Shown here piece after piece: positions 28,640-36,537 of a stretch of DNA of 64,000 bases (positions within the stretch are counted from its first letter, which is position 1; each line of letters starts with the position of its first letter). A program made the translations under genes and the position numbers. The notes below the pieces were generated by a model. That model did not search any database and had not been told where the DNA came from. It worked only from the letters and a program-made list of their open reading frames with translations. The DNA is from Parabacteroides sp. PH5-46 (lineage in GTDB: Bacteria > Bacteroidota > Bacteroidia > Bacteroidales > Tannerellaceae): NCBI RefSeq assembly GCF_029892785.1, contig NZ_JARXXA010000015.1, positions 38,395-102,394 of the forward strand, read 5' to 3'.

Positions 28640-30517
28640 TTATCTTCCCAACAGAACAAGCAAGATGTTTATGTCGCTGGGGGAGATGCCGGGGATTCTG
28701 CTTGCTTGAGCAATTGTCTCCGGATCTATTTTTGTCAGCTTTTGTCGGGCTTCTGTCGATAAAGATTGGATGCTGCTGTAGTCGAATTTTTCTTTGATGC
28801 GAATATTCTCCAGTCTGTTAATCTTATCAGCAATGATTCTTTCTCTCTTTATGTATCCGCTGTATTTGATTAATATCTCCGCAGCTTCAATGATCTCTTC
28901 TTTTCGATTGGGAGATACCTTGTCTAATTCTGCTTTGAAGGCAGGAACTAAATCAGCTAAATTATCTATAGAAACGTGCGGGCGTAAAATAAGGTCTATC
29001 AATTTGCAGCCATGGGAGAGGGGCTTTGTCTCCAACGCTTCCAATCCGCTGTTTATATATTGGGGTTTTACAGAATAGTTTTCTGCAAAAGTAATAATGC
29101 TGTCTCTTTCTTTTTTCTTTTCTTGTAGTAGCTTGTGGCGATCTTCTTTTGCCAGTCCGATTTTGTAGGATTTTTCTGTTAAACGCATATCGGCGTCATC
29201 CTGACGAAGGAGTATTCTATACTCAGCTCGAGAGGTAAACATGCGGTAAGGTTCGTCTACTCCTTTTGTTACAAGATCGTCAATTAAGACGCCAATGTAT
29301 GCTTCGTCTCTGCCTAATACGAAAGATTCCCCTCCATGGCAGTTTATGTGAGCATTTATACCGGCCATTAATCCTTGTCCGCCGGCTTCTTCGTAACCGG
29401 TCGTGCCATTTATTTGTCCGGCAAAGAAAAGATTCTTTATTTGTTTCGTCTCCAGATTATGCTGTAATTGTGTCGGATCAAAGAAGTCGTATTCTATAGC
29501 ATATCCGGGTCGATATATCTGAATATCCCGGAAAGCCGGAATTGCCTTGAGAGCTCTTAGCTGAATATCGAGTGGGAGAGAGGACGAGAAACCATTAAGG
29601 TAATACTCTTGCGTGTTCTCTCCTTCCGGTTCAAGGAATAGCTGATGCTGATTTTTGTCTGCAAATGTTACAATTTTTGTTTCTATGCTCGGGCAATATC
29701 TGGGTCCGATACTCTGGATTTGTCCATTGTATAGAGGAGAATCCGGTAGCCCTTCCCTCAATATGTCATGGCAGGCTTCTGTTGTGAAAAGTGTCCAGCA
29801 ACTTAATTGCTTCAACTCCCTGTTGGATGTATCCATAAAAGAGAATCGGTGGAAATCATTCTCGCCGGGTTGTTCTGTCAGTTCTTCAAAGTGAACACTC
29901 CTTCCGTCTATTCGTGCAGGAGTACCGGTTTTCATCCGGTCTGCTTTGATGCCTAAGGACACTAGCTGTTCTGTTATTCCCGTGGTGCTGGGCTCGGCGA
30001 TGCGGCCTCCCTGTATTTTTGTTCTGCCGATGTGCATCAGTCCGTTTAGGAATGTGCCGTTTGTGAGGATTACACACTTGGCTTTAAACTCTACATTCAG
30101 GCCGGTTTTAACCCCTACAACTGTTTTATCTTTGATCAGTAGTTCGCTTACCGTGTCTTGCCAGATGCTTAGATTCTCCTGGTTTTCCAGGATATTTCGC
30201 CAGGTTTCAATGAAGCGCGCCCGGTCGCTTTGGCTTCGCGGACTCCACATAGCCGGGCCTTTGCTCCTGTTTAGCATCCGGAATTGGATAGATGTTTTAT
30301 CTGTTACAATCCCCATATTCCCTCCTAAGGCATCGATTTCCCGAACAATCTGCCCTTTGGCTATGCCTCCGATAGCCGGATTACAGCTCATTTGGGCAAT
30401 CTTATTCATGTCCATCGTAATGAAGAGGGTTTTGGATCCCAGGTTGGCGGCGGCAGATGCAGCTTCACATCCGGCATGTCCGGCTCCAACAACTATTATA
30501 TCATACTCAAAATTCAT
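28640..30517 (-). CDS. mnmG: tRNA uridine modification enzyme MnmG
   Basis: With MnmE it adds the carboxymethylaminomethyl group to U34 of several tRNAs. 625 residues. The FAD-binding Rossmann motif GAGHAGCEAASAAANLG lies at residues 12-28. CNPAIGGIAKGQIVREIDALGG and GTFLNGLMHIGRTKIQGGR are family hallmarks. The C-terminal helical domain that contacts MnmE and tRNA is present (KIDPETIAQASRIPGISPSD). It is 10 bp downstream of ybeY. Confidence 0.98.
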   Translation of the reverse strand: MNFEYDIIVVGAGHAGCEAASAAANLGSKTLFITMDMNKIAQMSCNPAIGGIAKGQIVREIDALGGNMGIVTDKTSIQFRMLNRSKGPAMWSPRSQSDRARFIETWRNILENQENLSIWQDTVSELLIKDKTVVGVKTGLNVEFKAKCVILTNGTFLNGLMHIGRTKIQGGRIAEPSTTGITEQLVSLGIKADRMKTGTPARIDGRSVHFEELTEQPGENDFHRFSFMDTSNRELKQLSCWTLFTTEACHDILREGLPDSPLYNGQIQSIGPRYCPSIETKIVTFADKNQHQLFLEPEGENTQEYYLNGFSSSLPLDIQLRALKAIPAFRDIQIYRPGYAIEYDFFDPTQLQHNLETKQIKNLFFAGQINGTTGYEEAGGQGLMAGINAHINCHGGESFVLGRDEAYIGVLIDDLVTKGVDEPYRMFTSRAEYRILLRQDDADMRLTEKSYKIGLAKEDRHKLLQEKKKERDSIITFAENYSVKPQYINSGLEALETKPLSHGCKLIDLILRPHVSIDNLADLVPAFKAELDKVSPNRKEEIIEAAEILIKYSGYIKRERIIADKINRLENIRIKEKFDYSSIQSLSTEARQKLTKIDPETIAQASRIPGISPSDINILLVLLGR

Positions 30518-30527
30518 ATACTATTCT

Positions 30528-30959
30528 TTATTTGTAAGCCTCTTCAGGTAATACCTCAAGGGCCTTGTTTTCGTTTAATTCCATAATCTCTCTCTCTCCC
30601 GACTCTTTGTCATTTATCCCGCAAAGGTGCAGAACGCCATGAATGATCGTCCGGTGTAGTTCTTCCATATATGAGGTATTAAACGTTTCGGAATTACTCT
30701 TAACGGTATCTAAACTGATGAATATATCTCCGGAGATTGTATCTCCTTCCGTATAGTCAAACGTAATGATATCCGTGTAATAATCATGCTGCAAATACTC
30801 TTTGTTTACTTCCAGGATCTTCTCGTCCGAACAGAATATATAGGCAATGTCGCCTGTTTTTTTCTGATGGTTCGTGGCGATTGTTTTGATCCAGTTTTGT
30901 ACAATCCGCTTCTTTATCGAAGGGAGTTTTGCATCTTCTGTGTGAAATGAAATGGCCAT
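30528..30959 (-). CDS. ybeY: Endoribonuclease YbeY
   Basis: Zinc-dependent single-strand endoribonuclease in 16S rRNA maturation and ribosome quality control. The 143-residue product starts at MAISFHTEDAKL; the longer frame to 31133 would lie inside the upstream membrane protein gene and adds no family sequence. The metal site has two histidines in HRTIIHGVLHLCG; the third ligand position is Asn in GINDKES rather than the usual His (HGxLHLxGyDH), a feature I believe is common in Bacteroidetes. ITFDYTEGDTISGDIFIS is the conserved strand region. Confidence 0.92.
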   Translation of the reverse strand: MAISFHTEDAKLPSIKKRIVQNWIKTIATNHQKKTGDIAYIFCSDEKILEVNKEYLQHDYYTDIITFDYTEGDTISGDIFISLDTVKSNSETFNTSYMEELHRTIIHGVLHLCGINDKESGEREIMELNENKALEVLPEEAYK

Positions 30960-30970
30960 ATAATGATGTT

Positions 30971-32203
30971 TTAACTGAAAAACAAATACGCTAAAAAGAT
31001 GGCGGCAATAGCGCCGGCCAGGTCTGCTAAGAGCGATAATTGTATCGTATACCGGGGGTCTTTTATGCCGACACTCCCGTAATAAAGGGCAACAACATAG
31101 AATGTAGTATCCGTAGATCCTTGCACAATACAAGCCAGGCGCCCTACAAAGGAGTCGGCTCCGTAGGTGTTCATGGCATCAATCATCATGCCTCGTGCAC
31201 CACTTCCGCTCAGCGGTTTCATAAGAATTGTAGGCAAAGCTCCTACAAATTCAGTGTCCAATCCAATGTCGGCTGCTCCTAGTTTTACACCTTCTATGAT
31301 GAAATCCATCGCTCCTGAAGCTCGGAATATACCGATGCCCACTAAGATGGCAACCAGGTAGGGGATGATTGTTATTGCTGTTTTGAAGCCATCTTTGGCG
31401 CCTTCTATAAAGGCGTCATATACATTGATCCGCTTTCTGATCCCGCTTACAATAAAGCCGCAAATAATGCTGAAGAGGATCATATTGGCCGTTAAGGTAG
31501 AATACAGATTCACTTTAGACTGATCCATTGACATGAAAAGCCATACCAATCCGGCAATAAAAAGAATGACTCCGCCGAAGAACAGAAGCAGGTTCTTTTG
31601 TAAAAGATTGATCTTTTGACGAACGCAAACGGCCAAAACAGCCACCAAAGAAGAGGTAAATGTAGCCAACATAATCGGCAGGAATACATCCGATGGATTC
31701 GTTGCCCCCATTTGCGCCCTATACATGAGTATTGTAATGGGAATCATCGTCAATCCGGATGCGTTTATGCATAAAAACATGATCATGGCGTTGCTGGCTC
31801 TTTCCTTTTGAGGGTTTAGTTCCTGCAATTGTTGCATGGTTTTAAGCCCCATAGGGGTTGCCGCGTTGTCTAATCCCAGCAGATTGGCCGAAATATTCAT
31901 GAAAATAGAGCCTGTTACCGGGTGTTTTTGGGGGATATCCGGGAATAATTTACCGAATACAGGGGCTGAAATCCGGGCAAAAGATTGGATAACTCCTCCC
32001 TTTTCGCCTATCTTCATAATGCCCAACCAGAGCGTTAATACCCCGGTTAAGCCGATAGATATCTCAAATCCGGACTTGGCCGAATCAAATGACGCATTGA
32101 TAATCTCCGTAAATACTGACGTGTCTCCCCAGATAATCAGCCTTGCCAGGGCTACTACAAAGGCAATGAGAAAGAATCCTACCCATATATAGTTTAGTAC
32201 CAT
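30971..32203 (-). CDS. Nucleoside-recognition (SpmA/SpmB-like) membrane protein
   Basis: 410 residues, about ten membrane segments. It is a fusion of two Gate/nucleoside-recognition domains equal to SpmA plus SpmB: FEISIGLTGVLTLWLGIMKIGEK opens the first half, and the second half carries GAKDGFKTAITIIPYLVAILVGIG (split: GAKDGFKTAITII, PYLVAIL) and SGSGARGMMIDAM. The spore name is historical; this lineage does not sporulate. Substrate unknown. A -7 box lies 19 bp upstream, and it heads the ybeY-mnmG-uvrC-dtd-mazG-deoC run. Confidence 0.88.
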   Translation of the reverse strand: MVLNYIWVGFFLIAFVVALARLIIWGDTSVFTEIINASFDSAKSGFEISIGLTGVLTLWLGIMKIGEKGGVIQSFARISAPVFGKLFPDIPQKHPVTGSIFMNISANLLGLDNAATPMGLKTMQQLQELNPQKERASNAMIMFLCINASGLTMIPITILMYRAQMGATNPSDVFLPIMLATFTSSLVAVLAVCVRQKINLLQKNLLLFFGGVILFIAGLVWLFMSMDQSKVNLYSTLTANMILFSIICGFIVSGIRKRINVYDAFIEGAKDGFKTAITIIPYLVAILVGIGIFRASGAMDFIIEGVKLGAADIGLDTEFVGALPTILMKPLSGSGARGMMIDAMNTYGADSFVGRLACIVQGSTDTTFYVVALYYGSVGIKDPRYTIQLSLLADLAGAIAAIFLAYLFFS

Positions 32204-32221
32204 AGCTCAATGTTTTATATA

Positions 32222-32229
32222 CAAAAGTA
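32222..32229 (-). promoter_or_regulatory. Promoter of the SpmAB-like/ybeY/mnmG run, -7 box
   Basis: Minus-strand TACTTTTG matches TAnnTTTG and lies 19 bp before the start codon, giving a very short leader. Confidence 0.6.
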
Positions 32230-32318
32230 ATAAATTCTTATTTAATATAGGTGTTTATTAGATGAAGACCAAGGCAAACGCATTTTTTAAGCAAAAGTTT
32301 CACTTTTTTTCTTGGGAT

Positions 32319-32391
32319 GAAACTGAAAGTTTCACCTAGGTGATCCTACAAGATCACTGCGGTGATCCTTAAAGATCATTGGGGTGAAACT
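32319..32391. repeat. Nested palindrome cluster B
   Basis: Between two divergent genes. GAAACT/AGTTTC (32319-32333), the perfect palindrome TCACCTAGGTGA (32332-32343) and GATCAC-TGCG-GTGATC (32352-32367) follow each other. An outer inverted repeat, AGTTTCACC (32328-32336) with GGTGAAACT (32383-32391), encloses the last two. GATC occurs four times in about 35 bp. Further GTTTC/GAAAC words flank the core. The cluster sits about 120-190 bp from both start codons. It has the same architecture as clusters A and C with a different vocabulary. Confidence 0.75.
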
Positions 32392-32507
32392 TTATTATCA
32401 TCCAGGGTGGAACTTTTAGTTTCAATCGATGAAAAGGTATTATTTGCTATGAGAGAAGTTCTTACGGACTTTTCGCTGTGTTTTAGCCTTTTATTCGATA
32501 AAAAATA

Positions 32508-32515
32508 TACCTTTG
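32508..32515 (+). promoter_or_regulatory. Hydroxyacid dehydrogenase promoter, -7 box (decides start)
   Basis: TACCTTTG matches TAnnTTTG. The TTG inside it (32513) opens the longest frame but cannot be the start of its own message; the ATG at 32543 is used instead. Confidence 0.65.
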
Positions 32516-32542
32516 TTAGATAAAATAGTAAAGCAGAATATT

Positions 32543-33502
32543 ATGAAAGTATTAATGACCTATGACATGTTCAGGGAAGGATATGACGAATTATGCGATA
32601 GATATGAGGTCACTTTCCCCGAAAACCGCGATTTCACCTATGAAGAAGTATTTGATATGATTTCATCGTATGATGTGCTTTGTTCGATGTTTAACTTTCC
32701 GGTGGATAAAGCGTTGATTGATCAGGCTCCAAACCTCCGTTTAATCGCTAATTACGGGGTGGGGTACAACAATATTGATGTAGCTTATGCCTTAGAAAAG
32801 GGCGTTTCTATCGCAAATACCCCTGATCCGGTGATTGCGCCTACTGCGAACTTAGCTTTGGGGCTTATGTTGGATGCTGCCCGACGAATTTCGGAATGCG
32901 ACCGCAAATTACGTAGCTTGAAAAGTGATATGAAAATCGGAATCCTGGAAAACTTAGGTGTTCCTATCAGTGGGCAGACGTTGGGGATCTTCGGAATGGG
33001 CCGTATAGGGAAGGCTCTCTGCAAGCGGGCAAATGCTTGTGGAATGAATGTTATCTATCATAATCGCAGACAGTTAGATATGGAAGAAGAGACCCGCTTG
33101 AACGTCGCTTATGTATCCTTTGAAGAGCTATTGGCACAATCCGACTTCTTGTCACTGAATGCGCCCTACACCCCGGAAACACACCATCTCATCGATGAAA
33201 CGGCTTTACAGGCGATGAAATCGTCTGCCATCCTTATAAATACCGCCAGAGGCCCTTTAGTAGACGAATATGCGCTTATTAAGGCTTTGAAGAATAATAT
33301 TATACGTGCTGCTGGTCTGGATGTCTTCGAATTCGGTGATTATCCTCTGCCGGAGCTCTTAGAACTGGAAAATGTAGTGCTAACCCCTCATATGGGAACA
33401 CAAACTACTGATGCACGTATAAAAATGGCCTTTGCAGTTACTAATAATGTGGTTGGTTTTTTAGAGAAAGACCGCCCCGTTACCCTTGTAGTACGGCCTT
33501 GA
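32543..33502 (+). CDS. D-2-hydroxyacid dehydrogenase
   Basis: NAD(P)H-dependent reductase of 2-keto acids such as glyoxylate or hydroxypyruvate. 319 residues. The Rossmann motif is GIFGMGRIGKALCKRA. The catalytic triad is visible: Arg in YGVGYNNID/NTARGPLVDE context, Glu in LDVFEFGDYPLPELLE, and His in VLTPHMGTQT. The position after the glycine motif reads YHNRR, and the paired arginines suggest NADP rather than NAD. Substrate is not certain. It stands alone, read away from the SpmAB-like gene across cluster B. Confidence 0.9.
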   Translation: MKVLMTYDMFREGYDELCDRYEVTFPENRDFTYEEVFDMISSYDVLCSMFNFPVDKALIDQAPNLRLIANYGVGYNNIDVAYALEKGVSIANTPDPVIAPTANLALGLMLDAARRISECDRKLRSLKSDMKIGILENLGVPISGQTLGIFGMGRIGKALCKRANACGMNVIYHNRRQLDMEEETRLNVAYVSFEELLAQSDFLSLNAPYTPETHHLIDETALQAMKSSAILINTARGPLVDEYALIKALKNNIIRAAGLDVFEFGDYPLPELLELENVVLTPHMGTQTTDARIKMAFAVTNNVVGFLEKDRPVTLVVRP

Positions 33503-33765
33503 TACATTTTTGTTATGTATGTAAATATTCAAATAAATTAAGAAATATATGCTTGATTTATACTCAAATCAAAATAAATGTTCAAATTATTTATTTACAA
33601 ATATACGTTTCATAAAAACGCATGATAAATGAACGTAATATCATAATACAGACAAACGTATTCAAAAAAAGGATACAAAAATGCGAAATGAATGTGCATC
33701 TGATATTATGTAGTTCATTTTTTGATTTCCTCTTTGCCGGAAATTAGTTTATGTGAATTATTTCA
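33503..33765. other. AT-rich intergenic region
   Basis: Very AT-rich, with several CAAATAAA-like direct words and imperfect inverted repeats (AATGAACGTAATATC with GATATTATGTAGTTCATT). No ORF, tRNA or clear terminator. It separates the dehydrogenase from the DUF6261-like gene. Confidence 0.4.
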
Positions 33766-33773
33766 TATATTTG
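33766..33773 (+). promoter_or_regulatory. Promoter of the DUF6261-like gene, -7 box
   Basis: TATATTTG matches TAnnTTTG, 128 bp before the ATG at 33902, which implies a leader of about 120 nt with no obvious riboswitch fold. Confidence 0.5.
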
Positions 33774-33901
33774 CGCATGCAGATTTTATTCTGAATAACT
33801 TTGTATTGATGATGATGTATGACGAAGACGAAAATTGAACTGAGATTATGAATCTTTTTGTGTGTTTAGTTTTGCCTGAGTCATTCTTAAAGTAAGAAAA
33901 C

Positions 33902-34660
33902 ATGGAAAAATTGAAAGAAATTGCACGGCCCAGCTTTCGCTTAGTAAGAGATGGTGAACACTACGAGTATCACCAAAAAGTGTTGAAAACCGTTACTCCC
34001 ATTATTGCCAAAGAGTATAAAATGGAAGAATTACGCTTGGTTTATGAGCGTTATTTCAAAAGGGAAGAGGCTGCTTATATGCGCGACAGGGCTTTTGAGG
34101 AAACAAAGGAGCTTCAGGCGGCCGACAAAAAGCGGGATGAGCTGTTTTGCTTTATTAAACGTACGATAGAGATAATGAAGTATAATCCGGATTCTTCCAT
34201 CAAGGCTTTTTGGGAAGTTCTGGATGGCGGACTGGAACCTTACCGGAATGCACACCGCAAATCGTTTATCGAAAATACAACCTCTGTATCTCTCTTCCTG
34301 GAAGAGATGGCAGATGAAAAATACCTTCCGGCGCTGGAAAATCTGGATCTGCTGAAAGTCTTTGATCTGTTAAGGGAAGCGAACGATAAATGCTACCAAC
34401 TATATAATGAACGCCTGAGCAAGAAAGAAAAGCGGAGTAAAGAAGATAAAATGAGAAGCCTTCGTCCGAAAGTAGACGAGGCTTTTTCTGAGTTGGTCAA
34501 ATTTATTAATGCCATTTACCTGGTGAGTTATCAGATCACAAAAGAAGAACAAGTCATAAATGAAATGGAAACCTTGATCGATAAGATTAACGAGATAACC
34601 CGGGAAATGCAAAAATCGATTGTACAAAGACGGGCGGAAGTCGAAAAAATAAAGAAATAA
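33902..34660 (+). CDS. DUF6261-like helical protein
   Basis: 252 residues, nearly all helical and highly charged, without signal peptide or membrane segment. It resembles the DUF6261 proteins of Bacteroidales in length and in the layout of an N-terminal basic segment, a middle helix bundle and a C-terminal coiled coil (ETLIDKINEITREMQKSI, then VQRRAEVEKIKK). No catalytic motif is seen. It stands 38 bp upstream of aroK and may share its transcript. Function is unknown. Confidence 0.55.
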   Translation: MEKLKEIARPSFRLVRDGEHYEYHQKVLKTVTPIIAKEYKMEELRLVYERYFKREEAAYMRDRAFEETKELQAADKKRDELFCFIKRTIEIMKYNPDSSIKAFWEVLDGGLEPYRNAHRKSFIENTTSVSLFLEEMADEKYLPALENLDLLKVFDLLREANDKCYQLYNERLSKKEKRSKEDKMRSLRPKVDEAFSELVKFINAIYLVSYQITKEEQVINEMETLIDKINEITREMQKSIVQRRAEVEKIKK

Positions 34661-34698
34661 TGAATACATTTGTATGATATATGTATGGATGATGTGAG

Positions 34699-35223
34699 AT
34701 GAAACGAATTTTTCTGATAGGCTACATGGGAGCCGGAAAGACAACAGTAGGGAAAGAACTGGCCAATAGGATGAAGCTTTCCTTTGTTGATCTTGATCAT
34801 TATATAGAAGCTCGTTACCATAAAACTGTCAGGGATTTGTTTGCTGAAAAAGGCGAAGACGCCTTTCGCGATATGGAAAGAAACATGCTTCACGAAGTTG
34901 CCACATTTGAAGATGTGATTATTTCCACAGGGGGAGGAGCTCCCTGCTTCTTTGATAATATGTCATTTATGAATCAGATAGGGACTACGGTTTACCTGAA
35001 AGTTTCGGCAGAGGAGCTATCCAAACGCCTGGAACTGGTGAAACATACACGCCCTATCTTAAAAGGGAAGGCCGGGGAAGAACTTACCCGGTTTGTAAAG
35101 GATAATTTAGAGGTACGAACACCATGGTATACACAGGCATCCATTATTTATGATGCCGAAGTAATGCTAACCGACAGAGATGTGGAAGACATCGCGGAAG
35201 CATTGGCGAATATATTATTGTAG
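34699..35223 (+). CDS. aroK: Shikimate kinase
   Basis: Phosphorylates shikimate in the path to chorismate. 174 residues. Walker A is GYMGAGKTTVGKELA near the N-terminus; DLDHYIEARY holds the shikimate-binding aspartate; ISTGGGAPCF is the conserved GGG loop; the lid arginine lies in HTRPIL. The C-terminus is complete. It is followed 11 bp later by the alanine dehydrogenase gene. Confidence 0.96.
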   Translation: MKRIFLIGYMGAGKTTVGKELANRMKLSFVDLDHYIEARYHKTVRDLFAEKGEDAFRDMERNMLHEVATFEDVIISTGGGAPCFFDNMSFMNQIGTTVYLKVSAEELSKRLELVKHTRPILKGKAGEELTRFVKDNLEVRTPWYTQASIIYDAEVMLTDRDVEDIAEALANILL

Positions 35224-35234
35224 GAACGGGTGAT

Positions 35235-36446
35235 ATGGCAGGTAAAGAATCAACACATTTACAGGGAGCTTATATCCCACAGGAATTGCTGAAAGAGCTT
35301 GGAAAAGTAAATAATCGTTTGCTGATAGGCATTCCATGTGAAAGAGTTAAAGACGAGAGGCGTTTGGCTTTAACGCCGGAAGCCGTAGATATTCTGACCG
35401 ATGCAGGGCATCGCGTATTGCTTGAAACAGGAGCCGGCTTGGGTATCAACTATTCTGATAACCACTTTTCTGAGGCAGGCGCCGAAATAGTAGAGACGCC
35501 CGAAGAGGTTTATAAAGCTGATATTATACTGAAAATACTTCCTCCTTTGCCTTCTGAAGTTGCGTTGATGAATCCCAGGACTACACTATTCTCGATGGTA
35601 CAGTTTAACCTATTTTCCCAGGATGTATATGAAGGTTTGATTGCCAAGCGCATGAATGCAATTGCTTACGAACTGATGCTCGACTATCAGGGGAAATCAC
35701 CCATCCTGAGTATGATCTCCGAAATAGAAGGTATGGCCGCCATTACGATAGCCTCTGGTTTGTTGAGTAATACGCAGGGCGGAAAAGGCGTGCTGTTGGG
35801 AGGAGTGCCGGGTATTGCTCCAACCGAAGTCCTTATTATAGGAGCCGGTGCCGCCGGAACCGTTGCCGCACGAAATGCCCTGGCCATGGGAGCTACCGTT
35901 AAGGTCTTTGATTATGACATCAGCAAGCTGCGGACACTTCAGCATACGCTGGGACAAAAGATTTTCACCTCCAATTTCCATCCAAAGGTATTACATAATG
36001 CTTTTCAGACTGCCGATGTTGTAATCGGAGCGATGAGCTATATCAACATACAACGCCGCTATATGATAGCTGAAGACCTGATCCGTACGATGAAGCGTGG
36101 AGCGCTTATTATCGACCTGCGTGTCAATCAGGGAGGCTGCTTTGAAACGACTTGTTGTCTTTCGCCTTCCGATCCGGAAATCTTTGAGCAGTTTGGCGTT
36201 TTGCATTATTGCAAGCCGAACGTTACGAACTCTGTTGCACGTACTACTTCTATGGGCTTCAGTAATATTCTGGTATCTGTTCTTTCCATGCTGGGAGATG
36301 CCGATTCCATTCAGGGAATGATAAAGGAAGACAACTGTTTTCGTTCGGGTGTGTACATGTATTCCGGAAAGCCCGTTAATAGTTATATCTCAAATCATTT
36401 TAATATTTTGTCCAGTAATCTGGATATCTATTTATCAGCATTTTGA
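35235..36446 (+). CDS. ald: Alanine dehydrogenase
   Basis: Interconverts alanine and pyruvate plus ammonia with NAD. 403 residues. The N-terminal substrate domain shows GIPCERVKDERRLALTPEAV with the conserved Lys and Arg. The NAD-binding domain has GAGAAGTVAARNALAMGA, and its first strand ends in VFDYD, an acidic residue expected for NAD. The N-terminus is about 35 residues longer than that of Bacillus Ald, as is usual for the Bacteroidetes form. A link to the following korAB genes through 2-oxoacid metabolism is plausible. Confidence 0.9.
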   Translation: MAGKESTHLQGAYIPQELLKELGKVNNRLLIGIPCERVKDERRLALTPEAVDILTDAGHRVLLETGAGLGINYSDNHFSEAGAEIVETPEEVYKADIILKILPPLPSEVALMNPRTTLFSMVQFNLFSQDVYEGLIAKRMNAIAYELMLDYQGKSPILSMISEIEGMAAITIASGLLSNTQGGKGVLLGGVPGIAPTEVLIIGAGAAGTVAARNALAMGATVKVFDYDISKLRTLQHTLGQKIFTSNFHPKVLHNAFQTADVVIGAMSYINIQRRYMIAEDLIRTMKRGALIIDLRVNQGGCFETTCCLSPSDPEIFEQFGVLHYCKPNVTNSVARTTSMGFSNILVSVLSMLGDADSIQGMIKEDNCFRSGVYMYSGKPVNSYISNHFNILSSNLDIYLSAF

Positions 36447-36479
36447 TTTGTGAAAATTAGATAAATATGATCTTTTGAC

Positions 36480-36487
36480 TATATTTG
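36480..36487 (+). promoter_or_regulatory. korA promoter, -7 box (decides start)
   Basis: TATATTTG matches TAnnTTTG and lies inside the extended frame that opens at a TTG (36475). The real start is the ATG at 36538, where the family N-terminus begins. Confidence 0.6.
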
Positions 36488-36537
36488 CGACAATTTGTTT
36501 AATATACAATCAGGATGCTAAAGCTAATAAAAGAATT

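Noticed and set aside
30960..31133. N-terminal extension of YbeY
   Set aside because: It lies inside the upstream membrane protein gene and shares no sequence with YbeY proteins; MAISF at 30959 fits the family.
32332..32383. GATC cluster as a SeqA/Dam-type site
   Set aside because: Bacteroidales generally have no SeqA; the GATC words are a by-product of the GGTGATCC vocabulary of cluster B.
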